27,417 bases of DNA from Chloroflexota bacterium (GTDB lineage: Bacteria; Chloroflexota; Dehalococcoidia; UBA2985). The DNA lies in the NCBI GenBank assembly GCA_016210515.1, contig JACQTZ010000006.1, forward strand, positions 1-27,417. Reading direction: 5' to 3'. Below are positions 7,784 through 14,518 of this stretch, piece by piece. The notes beneath the pieces are model-generated. The model ran no database searches. It saw only the letters and a program-made list of their open reading frames with translations, and was not told the DNA's origin. Numbering within the stretch: position 1 is the first letter of the stretch; every line of letters starts with the position of its first letter. The translations under genes and the position numbers were made by a program.

Positions 7784-8693
7784 GGCCAACGGCATCATCA
7801 GCGTCATCAAGCCCCTCCAGTGGACCTCCATGGAGGTGGTGCGAAGGATAAAACGCCTTACCCAGCAGAAAAAGGTGGGACACGCAGGCACTCTGGACCC
7901 TCAGGCCACCGGTGTGCTGCCCATCTGCCTCGGCCAGGCCACCAAGGTGATGGAGTACCTGGTAGACAGCCCCAAGATATACTCTGCCCTCATTCACCTG
8001 GGAGTTTCCACCGACAGCTACGATGCCCTGGGACATATTACGGACACCAGCGACCCCTCCCACATCACCGAGCAGGACGTCAGCGCGGAGCTGGAGAAGT
8101 ACCAGGGCGTCTTCCATCAGGTCCCTCCCATGTTCAGCGCCCTGAAAAAAGACGGAGAGCGACTCTACAACCTGGCCCGGGCGGGGAAAGAGGTCACCAG
8201 GTCTCCCAGAGAGGTGGAAATCTACCGGCTGAAAATCACCCAGTGGAACCCCCCAGAGGTGAGGCTGGAACTGGAGTGCGGGCGAGGCATGTACGTGCGC
8301 TCCCTTGCCCACGACCTGGGCACCGACCTGGGATGCGGCGCTCACCTGAAGGAGCTCACCCGCCTCCGCTCCGGCCCCTTCCACATCTCCGCCGCAGCCT
8401 CCATGGAGCAGATAGAGAGAGCGTGCCAGGACGGCTCCTGGCGGTCCCTCCTGTTCCCAGTGGACTTCCCACTCCACAAGTTCAAAGCCGCCATCGTCCA
8501 GAAAGACAAGGAGAACGCCATAAGGCAGGGACAGGGAATCTACCTGGGACTTCCCTCCAGGAGCGCCGCTACCAACGACCTGTACCGCCTGTACTCCGTG
8601 GACGGCGACTTCCTGGCCCTCCTTCACCCCGGCAAGGTGCGCGGCCTGTGGCAGGCCCAAAAGATTTTCAAGCTTCGTCCTCAGCCTCCCTAA
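7776..8693 (+). CDS. truB: tRNA pseudouridine(55) synthase TruB
   Basis: 305 residues. TruB makes pseudouridine 55 in the T-loop of tRNAs. The catalytic motif GHAGTLDPQATGVL is at 35-48 with Asp41 as the nucleophile; GRGMYVRSLAHDLG and LKELTRLRSGPF follow as in the family. The C-terminus carries a PUA-like region ending KVRGLWQAQKIFKLRPQ. It overlaps rbfA by 8 nt and is the last gene of the nusA operon. No T-run terminator follows; a hairpin repeat block begins about 50 nt downstream and may serve to end the message. Confidence 0.95.
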   Translation: MDEANGIISVIKPLQWTSMEVVRRIKRLTQQKKVGHAGTLDPQATGVLPICLGQATKVMEYLVDSPKIYSALIHLGVSTDSYDALGHITDTSDPSHITEQDVSAELEKYQGVFHQVPPMFSALKKDGERLYNLARAGKEVTRSPREVEIYRLKITQWNPPEVRLELECGRGMYVRSLAHDLGTDLGCGAHLKELTRLRSGPFHISAAASMEQIERACQDGSWRSLLFPVDFPLHKFKAAIVQKDKENAIRQGQGIYLGLPSRSAATNDLYRLYSVDGDFLALLHPGKVRGLWQAQKIFKLRPQPP

Positions 8694-8739
8694 AAGGGTG
8701 CCTGCAAAGTCTTAGAGAGAGTTTTCCAAACAGCGGAAG

Positions 8740-8846
8740 GCCCCCATCCCTTCGGCTTCGCTCAGGGCAAGCTCTAACCTTCCCCCGCGATCGGGGGAAG
8801 GGAATACTCTCCCCCGTGGCACGGGGGAGAGTAAGAGAGGGGGTTG
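8740..8846. repeat. GC-rich hairpin repeat, family A, copy 2
   Basis: Contains CCTTCCCCCGCGATCGGGGGAAGG and CTCTCCCCCGTGGCACGGGGGAGAG-type hairpins (each given here in halves around 8778-8801 and 8807-8831), preceded by TCGGCTTCGCTCAGGGCAAG. Same orientation and module order as 23131-23232. Confidence 0.75.
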
Positions 8847-8972
8847 AGCGTTCGCAACGTGGTGCATCCCTTTGGGAACACGCTCTAAGAGCCTGTAAAT
8901 GAATTGCCATTGCGAGTCCGCCGAAGCCATTGACCGTGTTGGTTGTCACCAGCACCACAAAGAATGAAATGG

Positions 8973-9122
8973 TGTCCCTCCTTACCCCTCTAGGGGGAAG
9001 GTTGGGATGGGGGTGAGACCCCCACCTCAATCCTCCCCCGTAAACGGGGGAGGAAGCCAGATTGCCACGGCCCTCCGGAGCCTGTGGTGAAGGCCTCGAA
9101 CCATCGGGCCTCGCAATGACGG
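8973..9122. repeat. Repeat family C with GTCATTGCGAGG-type end
   Basis: Includes CTCCCCCGTAAACGGGGGAG and GGTGAGACCCCCACC hairpins, then GATTGCCACGG and CCTCGCAATGAC at the right end. Positions about 9000-9055 are a near-identical inverted copy of 15137-15190. The whole gene-free stretch 8694-9210 is made of such repeats; I see no gene in it. Confidence 0.7.
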
Positions 9123-9211
9123 TCGCGACAGACTTCGGGGATACCCCACTACCCGATTGACATGGATTTTAGGGCTATCTACCCAATTACCCCATTTCCC
9201 TGTCCAAAGGA

Positions 9212-9239
9212 TTGACAATTCCTTCAAGGAACGTATATC
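9212..9239 (+). promoter_or_regulatory. Promoter of the DUF5679 gene
   Basis: A perfect TTGACA (9212-9217), 16-bp spacer, then TATATC (9234-9239). It lies about 40 nt upstream of the ATG at 9279, just outside the repeat block. Confidence 0.65.
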
Positions 9240-9278
9240 GTCTAACGCAAGCTACTTGGAACCCGGGGAGGTGAACTC

Positions 9279-9419
9279 ATGGAAGCCTACTGCTTCAAGT
9301 GCAGAACCAAGAGAGAGATTAGAGGCCCGCGGCAAGTCACCCTCAAGAACGGCCGTCCCGCCACCCAGGGCACCTGCCCCGTGTGTGGCACCCGGGTCTT
9401 CCGCATCGGCAGGGGATAA
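9279..9419 (+). CDS. DUF5679 zinc-ribbon microprotein
   Basis: 46 residues, beginning MEAYCFKCRTKREI and containing C5-x2-C8 and C33-x2-C36 (CPVCGT). Between these lie KNGRPATQG and, at the end, VFRIGRG. The two CxxC knuckles predict one structural zinc site. This matches the small DUF5679 family, common in Chloroflexota and Actinobacteria and resembling part of the topoisomerase/ribosomal zinc ribbons; its function is not known. GGGGAGGTG at about 9264-9272 is a strong Shine-Dalgarno that fixes the ATG. The gene has its own promoter and no operon partner. Confidence 0.88.
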   Translation: MEAYCFKCRTKREIRGPRQVTLKNGRPATQGTCPVCGTRVFRIGRG

Positions 9420-9453
9420 GAAGCCTCTGGCGGCCTACCATAGCTGAGTGAAA

Positions 9454-9491
9454 CAGATAACAGGCCCTCACCGATGACGGCCCGTTATCTT
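9454..9491 (+). terminator. Possible terminator hairpin after the DUF5679 gene
   Basis: AGATAAC-x-GGCC pairs with GGCC-x-GTTATCT across a 12-nt loop. No T-run follows, so it may be a processing or 3'-end-protecting stem rather than a classical intrinsic terminator. Confidence 0.4.
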
Positions 9492-9540
9492 GACCGCTCT
9501 CTGAGTTTGCTACCCCAGAGAGATGTTAGGGGGTTTGTCC

Positions 9541-9752
9541 CACAGAGCCTTGAAAGGTGTGCTAAACTATGCCCTGTCATTCTGAGGAGCCCGTTCGCAG
9601 TGCTCAGGGTGAACTCCTCGACGAAGAATCTAGGATGAGGCTGTCCCCAACCCCGCCAGATTCTTCGTCCCGATTGCATCGGGACTCAGAATGACACCCA
9701 CCAGTCCAAGCTGACTGAAGGAAACGTTTAGACCGCTATGCATGGCTCTGTA
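9541..9752 (-). mobile_element. MITE-like element, copy 1 (minus orientation)
   Basis: Inverted relative to the copies at 13214 and 27189. Its ends read CAGAGCCTTG and CATGGCTCTG, imperfect terminal inverted repeats, flanked by CA on the left and TA on the right. Inside are CATTCTGAGGAG...GAAGAATCTAGG and AGATTCTTCGTCCCGA...GGGACTCAGAATGAC. No protein is encoded. The rest of 9420-9854 holds no gene. Confidence 0.7.
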
Positions 9753-9854
9753 AACCCCCCAGCATGAATTCCCGGGTTCCCAGACTAGGCGTTCCCTTTT
9801 GAACGCACCCAGGCTCAGAGAGACGTTGATCGCCAGCGCAACAGAAGCCCCTGC

Positions 9855-10529
9855 CTAGCCAGCCTGCGCCGTCAGCCCAGAGCGTCGGAGCAGCCCCAGG
9901 GGATTGCCCTCCAGCAACGTGGACGTCTCCCCTGCCGACAGGCCCGCACCCAGAGCTATCCTCCTCACCAGCCCCGCGGTAAGCAAGTCCTCTGGCTCGT
10001 GGGCATCTGAGTCCAGCAAAAGCTTCGCTCCACTTCTCAGCCCCACCCGGGCCACATGACCGTTGGTAAGCGAGTGCCCTCTGCGCGCCGAGAGCTCCAG
10101 AAATATACCCCTCTCCGCCGCCAGAAGGGCCTCCCCTTCCGTGACAAGCCCTGGATGGGCCAGAATGTCCACATGAGGAGAGCTGAGGGCAGCCAGGTTG
10201 CTCCCCGGCTCTACCGGCTCCACTATGGTCTCTCCGTGAACCAGGACTATCTGCGCCCCCAACTCCTTGGCCCGCTGGGCCGCCTCGCCTATGAGACCCT
10301 TGGGCACGTGGGTGATCTCCACCCCTGCCAACGCCAGAATGTCCCACGCCTCCCTTGCCCTGCGGCACTCCTCCAGCAGCGTCTTGATGACTCTTTCCTG
10401 GTCCTCCAGCCCCACGTGGTCGGTAACGGCGATGACCCTGTACTCCTGGACATGCGCCCTCCGAATGAGCTCCATGGGGGATAGCACACCATCGCTCAGA
10501 TAAGTATGAGTATGGAAGTCGTAGATCAT
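9855..10529 (-). CDS. PHP-domain metal-dependent phosphoesterase
   Basis: 224 residues, a complete PHP domain. Visible metal-binding motifs are DFHTHT (H6, H8), LSDG, VTDHVG, GVEITHV, LVHGET, LAHPG and DSDAHE near the C-terminus. PHP enzymes of this size include histidinol-phosphate phosphatases and YcdX/PolX-type phosphoesterases; the substrate cannot be told from sequence alone. The ATG at 10529 is preferred because AGGAT lies 8 to 9 nt upstream and the family begins at the HxH strand; the longer frame to 10619 adds unrelated residues. It has its own promoter and is divergent from the gene at 10871. Confidence 0.85.
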   Translation of the reverse strand: MIYDFHTHTYLSDGVLSPMELIRRAHVQEYRVIAVTDHVGLEDQERVIKTLLEECRRAREAWDILALAGVEITHVPKGLIGEAAQRAKELGAQIVLVHGETIVEPVEPGSNLAALSSPHVDILAHPGLVTEGEALLAAERGIFLELSARRGHSLTNGHVARVGLRSGAKLLLDSDAHEPEDLLTAGLVRRIALGAGLSAGETSTLLEGNPLGLLRRSGLTAQAG

Positions 10530-10557
10530 CGCCGGCCTATCCTGTTCTCGATACCAG

Positions 10558-10587
10558 AGAATAGCATGGCAAAAGGCCTTCCAACAA
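10558..10587 (-). promoter_or_regulatory. Promoter of the PHP-domain gene
   Basis: On the minus strand: TTGTTG (10587-10582), 18-bp spacer, TATTCT (10563-10558). The predicted transcript start is about 22 nt before the ATG at 10529. Confidence 0.5.
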
Positions 10588-10626
10588 TAGGTTGGCGGGA
10601 CGACCGTCCCCTCGCGCACTCACTGG

Positions 10627-10656
10627 TTGCAGCCCCTCCACTACCCAAGATATAAT
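10627..10656 (+). promoter_or_regulatory. Promoter upstream of the gene at 10871
   Basis: TTGCAG (10627-10632), 18-bp spacer, perfect TATAAT (10651-10656). It faces right and is separated from the next start codon by about 210 nt of repeat-like leader. Confidence 0.6.
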
Positions 10657-10677
10657 CCCCATGTAGCAAAAAAGAAG

Positions 10678-10812
10678 AAAGGGAGTCCAGAGGGGCAGAG
10701 CCCCTTTGACGGGGTCTGGGGCGTCCCCAGACCAATCTCTCCTTCCCCCTTCCTGGCCAGAGCCTGTCCTGAGCTTGCCGAAGGAAAGGGGGCCAGGGGG
10801 ATGGTCGAAGGA
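10678..10812. repeat. Hairpin repeat in a transcript leader
   Basis: Two stems are evident: AGGGGC/GCCCCT around 10690-10704, and a 9-bp perfect stem GGTCTGGGG/CCCCAGACC around 10711-10732. A C-rich stretch and CCTGAGCTTGCCGAAGG (about 10768-10784) follow. The last phrase is the same short repeat seen near 900, 19565 and 27285. Confidence 0.6.
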
Positions 10813-10870
10813 GTTTTTCAGCACCCTGTTTAGTGACCCCTCGCCCTGCCGTCACCAAGGAGCGCCACAA

Positions 10871-11152
10871 ATGAAGGTCTACTGGAGAGAGCACAGGACC
10901 GGGCAGCGGTTGATTCTCGACAACAGCATGGGCCAGCAAGAAGAGGTGGGCAGCGTCCGTCGCACCCCTCGCGGCTTCGACGCCATTGCCATCACCTCAG
11001 GGTACGACCCCGGACGCGCCCGCAGGGGGTTCACCACCCTGGACGATGCCAAGGCCTTCGTGGAGTCCTTCCACCCCTGGGACGTCATCGTGGGCAGCAC
11101 GAAGGTGGAGTTCGACACCACCGTCCACCCCATGACGGAAGAGAGCCAGTAG
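10871..11152 (+). CDS. Small conserved-looking protein of unknown function
   Basis: 93 residues, soluble, with no signal peptide or membrane segment. It begins MKVYWREHRTGQRLIL, has a Gly/Arg-rich centre (YDPGRARRGFTTLDDAKAFVES) and ends HPMTEESQ. I do not recognise the family. The start is ATG 10871, supported by AAGGAG about 9 nt upstream; the open frame extends to 10706 through repeat DNA. The gene lies 21 nt upstream of the metallo-beta-lactamase-fold gene and is probably co-transcribed with it. Confidence 0.7.
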   Translation: MKVYWREHRTGQRLILDNSMGQQEEVGSVRRTPRGFDAIAITSGYDPGRARRGFTTLDDAKAFVESFHPWDVIVGSTKVEFDTTVHPMTEESQ

Positions 11153-11173
11153 CCAACGACTCTGGAGATACCC

Positions 11174-11812
11174 ATGCCCCTCTTTTACGACAACGAAATT
11201 CGGGTATACAAGACCTCCTGCGGCCCCTTCGACAACAACGCCTACCTCATCGTATCCCCTCAGACCGGTGAGAGCATCATCATCGATGCCCCCCGGGGGC
11301 CAGAGAAGCTCCTGGAGGAGGCCAGGGGCACCCAGGTCAGGTTCATCCTCATCACCCATAACCACTCCGACCACCTGGCAGGGCTGAAGGAGATGGTAAC
11401 CGCCACAGGAGCACTGGTGGCGGCCCACAGCCAGGATGCCGCCGTCCTGCCGGTATCCCCAGCCCTGCTGGTCAACGACGGCGACACCCTTCGGGCAGGC
11501 ACCATAGAGATGAAGGTAATCCACACCCCCGGCCACACCCCGGGATCGGTGTGCTACCTGGCCGGCCAACTCCTCTTCTCCGGGGACACCCTGTTTCCAG
11601 GTGGCCCGGGGAACAGTCGTTCCCCGGAGTCATTGCAGCAGATAATCAAAAGCATCACCCAGAAGCTCTACACCCTCCCCGACGACACCTTCCTACTGCC
11701 CGGCCACGGCCAGCACTCCACCCTGGGCATATCCAAGAATGAGTATCGGGCCTTCGCTGGGAAGAGTCACCCCGCGAACCTGAGCGGCGATGTCCTCTGG
11801 CTCATAAGCTGA
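11174..11812 (+). CDS. Metallo-beta-lactamase-fold hydrolase (glyoxalase II-like)
   Basis: 212 residues with the full set of MBL metal motifs: THNHSDH (motif 2), HTPGHTPGS (motif 3), SGDTLF (motif 4) and LPGHGQ (motif 5). The layout resembles the hydroxyacylglutathione-hydrolase-like group of thioester or lactone hydrolases, not true beta-lactamases. The substrate is unknown. GGAGAT lies 6 nt before the ATG. It ends 2 bp before the convergent speE stop. Confidence 0.9.
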   Translation: MPLFYDNEIRVYKTSCGPFDNNAYLIVSPQTGESIIIDAPRGPEKLLEEARGTQVRFILITHNHSDHLAGLKEMVTATGALVAAHSQDAAVLPVSPALLVNDGDTLRAGTIEMKVIHTPGHTPGSVCYLAGQLLFSGDTLFPGGPGNSRSPESLQQIIKSITQKLYTLPDDTFLLPGHGQHSTLGISKNEYRAFAGKSHPANLSGDVLWLIS

Positions 11813-11814
11813 GG

Positions 11815-12729
11815 CTACACCACCACCAGCGGCGCATCCTCAGTGATGACCCGCGTCTCCTCAGCCAGGGCCTTGCGAAGGTGCTTCGGCAGCAAGAAAA
11901 GGCCACCCTGGGCCTCGCCGTCGTAGAACCGCAGCGAGCTGCACCCCCTCTCCTCCAGACGGCGGTCCACCTCTCGCGCACTCAACCTTCGAGGGCTTGG
12001 GCCTAGAGAGGCCACGTTGAAACCCCAGTCCAGAGAAAAAGAGGGCACCATGACGTGATAGGGGAAAACCCGTGGGAAGACACTCTTGAGGGTATTCGTA
12101 ATAGCAGTGAACGCCTGCATGCTGCCGGCCATGCACGGCTCCGACTGTACCCCCACCACACCTCCGGGATTCAATCGCCGACGAAGAACAGAATAAAAGC
12201 TCTTGGTGTATAGCAAAGAGGCCGGCCCACCCTCCTGGGGGTCAGGCAAGTCTACGAGAATCACGTCGTAGGTGTCGGGTGTGGTCTCCAGGTACTCTCT
12301 CGCATCCCTGAAGTGAAGCTCCACCCGAGGATCATCGAAGGCGCCCCGATGATGATTGGGAAGAAACCGTCGGCATACATCCACCACCTCACCATCCAGG
12401 TCCACCATCACCGCCCTCTTCACCGTGTTGTGGGCCAGCGCCTCTCGCAGAGTGGCCCCCTCACCGCCGCCAGCTATGAACACCGACACAGGGTTGGGAT
12501 GAACGACCATCGCGGGCTGAACCAGTGCTTCGTGGTAGATGAACTCGTCCAGCTCTGCCGACTGTAGCTTGCCATCCAGCACCAGGCAGCGGTCAAAGGC
12601 AAAGGTGTCCAGCACCTCGACTCGTTGAAAGCGGGTCTGGCCAGAAAAGACCGTCTCCCGCACTGCCAGCGCCTGCAAGAGGTCAGGAGCCAGGTACTCC
12701 TGGAACCAATGGGAATTAGTCTTGCCCAT
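11815..12729 (-). CDS. speE: Polyamine aminopropyltransferase (spermidine/thermospermine synthase family)
   Basis: 304 residues. It transfers the aminopropyl group of decarboxylated S-adenosylmethionine to a polyamine acceptor. Seen: substrate-gate region DEFIYHEALVQPA (61-73), nucleotide-binding GGGEGATLRE (87-96), acidic MVDLD (108-112) and catalytic DVILVDLPDP (155-164). The sequence then reads EGGPASLLYTKSFY, closer to the D-L-x-D-P-x-E-G-G-P form of thermospermine or agmatine aminopropyltransferases than to the D-S-S-D-P-V-G-P of classical spermidine synthases, so the acceptor should not be assumed. It follows speD by 17 nt in the same transcript; CAGGG is a modest Shine-Dalgarno. Confidence 0.93.
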   Translation of the reverse strand: MGKTNSHWFQEYLAPDLLQALAVRETVFSGQTRFQRVEVLDTFAFDRCLVLDGKLQSAELDEFIYHEALVQPAMVVHPNPVSVFIAGGGEGATLREALAHNTVKRAVMVDLDGEVVDVCRRFLPNHHRGAFDDPRVELHFRDAREYLETTPDTYDVILVDLPDPQEGGPASLLYTKSFYSVLRRRLNPGGVVGVQSEPCMAGSMQAFTAITNTLKSVFPRVFPYHVMVPSFSLDWGFNVASLGPSPRRLSAREVDRRLEERGCSSLRFYDGEAQGGLFLLPKHLRKALAEETRVITEDAPLVVV

Positions 12730-12746
12730 CTACCCTGCAAATGCGC

Positions 12747-13121
12747 CTAGACAGCAGATATCTCCGCCAGCTCCGGAAGAACGCCCCGCTGGATCTCCGT
12801 GATGGAGTGCTCCTTGCACTCCAGGTCCCGCACCACCAGCTCCGCCGCCTTCCGCGGCTGAAAGCCCTCTCCGCAGGTAAAAATGTCTACCGCGGCGTAG
12901 CCATACTCCGGCCAGGTATGGATGCAAAGGTGAGACTCGGCGATGGCCACCACCCCGGTAACGCCCTGCGGACTGAATTGATGAAAGGATTGCCCTATTA
13001 TAGTAGCCCCAGTCTTCTCTGCCGCCTCCAGCAGCGCACGCCGAATGTAGGGCAAGTCATCCAGAAGCTCTGGGTTACACTTTTTAAGCTCCAGTAGGAG
13101 TTGAGTACCTAGTGCATTCAA
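12747..13121 (-). CDS. speD: S-adenosylmethionine decarboxylase proenzyme
   Basis: 124 residues, the short prokaryotic class. The proenzyme self-cleaves in IAES-HLCIHTWPE between E62 and S63 to create the pyruvoyl cofactor. H68 and C83 (DIFTCG) occupy the same positions as the catalytic His68 and Cys83 described for the Thermotoga maritima enzyme. The product, decarboxylated SAM, feeds SpeE encoded next. The start is TTG at 13121, decided by a perfect AGGAGG 7 nt upstream; the nearby ATG is out of frame and stops at once. Confidence 0.95.
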   Translation of the reverse strand: MNALGTQLLLELKKCNPELLDDLPYIRRALLEAAEKTGATIIGQSFHQFSPQGVTGVVAIAESHLCIHTWPEYGYAAVDIFTCGEGFQPRKAAELVVRDLECKEHSITEIQRGVLPELAEISAV

Positions 13122-13157
13122 TCACCCGCCCTCCTGTAAGAATTTCGGCAAAGCGTA

Positions 13158-13185
13158 ATTATATCACTATCGCCCTAACAATCAA
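13158..13185 (-). promoter_or_regulatory. Promoter of speD-speE
   Basis: On the minus strand: TTGATT (13185-13180), 16-bp spacer, perfect TATAAT (13163-13158). The transcript would start near 13151, about 30 nt before the TTG start codon. Confidence 0.75.
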
Positions 13186-13213
13186 GAGTTTTGCTTACCC
13201 CCTCAGGGTGTTT

Positions 13214-13432
13214 TACAGAGCCATGCATGGCGGTCTATACGTTTCCTTCAGTCAGCTTGGACTGGTGGGTGTCATTCCGAACGCAGCGCAACGCAGTGAG
13301 GAATCTAGGGCGTCCCATCCTTACTAAAGGCGTAGGTCTTAGGCGTAGGTCTTAGATTCTTCGTCGTCCCGACAGGTCGGGACTCCTCAGAATGACGGGG
13401 CATATGTTTAGCTCACCGTTCAAGGCTCTGTA
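13214..13432 (+). mobile_element. MITE-like element, copy 2 (complete)
   Basis: 219 bp bounded by TACAGAGCCATG on the left and CAAGGCTCTGTA on the right: imperfect terminal inverted repeats with TA at both outer edges. The interior has two inverted halves (GTCATTCCGAAC...GAGGAATCTAGGG and AGATTCTTCGTCGTCCCGA...CTCAGAATGAC), so the whole element can fold into a long hairpin. A 13-bp unit, AGGCGTAGGTCTT, is tandemly doubled at 13328-13353. No transposase is present. TA flanks are typical of Tc1/mariner-IS630 type elements (inference). Confidence 0.75.
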
Positions 13433-13459
13433 GTTATTCGTGAAGGGTCACAAGCATAT

Positions 13460-13506
13460 GCACCCCCACCCTAAACCTCTCACCCCCCCGAGGGGGAGAG
13501 GCAGAA
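13460..13506. repeat. Short C/G hairpin repeat
   Basis: CACCCCCACCCTAAACCTCTC followed in part by CCCCCCGAGGGGGAGAGG, a degenerate family A relative. Together with the MITE it fills the gene-free stretch 13133-13560. Confidence 0.5.
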
Positions 13507-13565
13507 AAGACCCTGCCACCCCCTATCCTGGCCGTCAATCTTATCCGTCTGCGCCTCCATAAACA

Positions 13566-14336
13566 TCACCGGAACAGGTCCAGAGACGCCTCTCGCAAAA
13601 GAGGCTTGACGCTGGCCACCTCATCGGGGCAGTAGGAGTATCCGCGAGCTATCACCACCGGCACCAGGCTTACCTTCCCTGCCACCAGCTCCGCCGCAGC
13701 AGCAATCTGGTCGGCTATCGCAGCCACACTGGCTTTTAACGAGTAGCCATAGGGGTCAATCTGCCCTCGGTCGTCCCTCAGGGGATTGATTCCGGCCACG
13801 CCTATGGCCACATCGGTGTTCCCCATCCTCCAGGGTCTCCCAAAGGTGTCCGTTATTATCACCGCCAGGGGAAAACCGGCCCGCTCCATGAGACCTCTTC
13901 TCAAGCGGCGAGCAGAGCCGTCCGGGTCCACGGGCAGCAAGGAGACCTTCTCCTCCCCCGGAACGTTGGAGGCATCCACACCCGCGTTGGCGCACACAAA
14001 CCCGTGCTTCGTCTCCACTATCAGAATGCCCCTGTCCATCCGCACAATCCGGTGGGTCTCCCTGAGCACCACTTCCACATGGCGCGGGTCCTTGTCATAC
14101 CGCCGGGCGAACTCCTCCGCCAGCGGGGATGGCTCCACCTCCCTCAGGTCAACAATCGCGCCCTCCGCCTTGGACACAATCTTCTGGGTCACCACCACCA
14201 CGTCATTGGCCTCAAGGGGAGTCCCCTGGGCCTGCGACGCGTCGAAAATCAACGACGTCAGGTCGTCTCCCCTGTTCACCTCTGGAATGCCAGTTATGCC
14301 TATCATCCTCAGCTCTGGGATAATCACACCCTTCAC
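13566..14336 (-). CDS. cofE: Coenzyme F420-0:L-glutamate ligase
   Basis: 256 residues. CofE adds gamma-linked glutamates to F420-0 using GTP, building the tail of the deazaflavin cofactor F420. Family motifs: GIPEVNRGDDL (16-26), VVVTQKIVSKAEG, the central CANAGVDASNVPG, ITDTFGRPWRMGNTDVAIGVAGI, and a C-terminal acidic/hydrophobic segment. It spans the CofE fold only and lacks the second FbiB nitroreductase domain. The start is unsettled: GTG at 14336 gives a natural N-terminus but no Shine-Dalgarno, and an in-frame ATG at 14306 has AGG directly adjacent. No other F420 gene is in the window. Confidence 0.93.
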   Translation of the reverse strand: MKGVIIPELRMIGITGIPEVNRGDDLTSLIFDASQAQGTPLEANDVVVVTQKIVSKAEGAIVDLREVEPSPLAEEFARRYDKDPRHVEVVLRETHRIVRMDRGILIVETKHGFVCANAGVDASNVPGEEKVSLLPVDPDGSARRLRRGLMERAGFPLAVIITDTFGRPWRMGNTDVAIGVAGINPLRDDRGQIDPYGYSLKASVAAIADQIAAAAELVAGKVSLVPVVIARGYSYCPDEVASVKPLLREASLDLFR

Positions 14337-14422
14337 CTCAAAGAAAAGTGGGGCCGTCGGTACTCCCCGATTATAGACCCCTGGACAGGTCGAAGGGGAT
14401 AGATGTTAGCCCAAAACCCTGG

Positions 14423-14428
14423 TACAAT
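14423..14428 (+). promoter_or_regulatory. Possible -10 element of the PK_C-like gene
   Basis: TACAAT at 14423-14428, about 90 nt before the ATG at 14519. No convincing -35 hexamer is visible at the right spacing. Confidence 0.3.
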
Positions 14429-14518
14429 CGTCTAGTCCCAACAGGCTCAAGGCCCTGGCCAGATGGCCGGGGTAGCATCCAACCCCCCGACTGGCTCGAT
14501 AATGAATGGAGGTTTAGC

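Noticed and set aside
7820..8902. 360-codon open frame on the plus strand overlapping truB
   Set aside because: It is the +1-shifted shadow of truB, Pro/Arg-rich, and continues into the downstream repeats. truB itself matches its family throughout.
8694..9210. Possible CRISPR-like clustering of repeats
   Set aside because: The repeats are hairpin modules of unequal length with no regular spacers, and no cas genes are present. The Cas4-like domain at 21578 belongs to a DUF2779 fusion, not a CRISPR locus.
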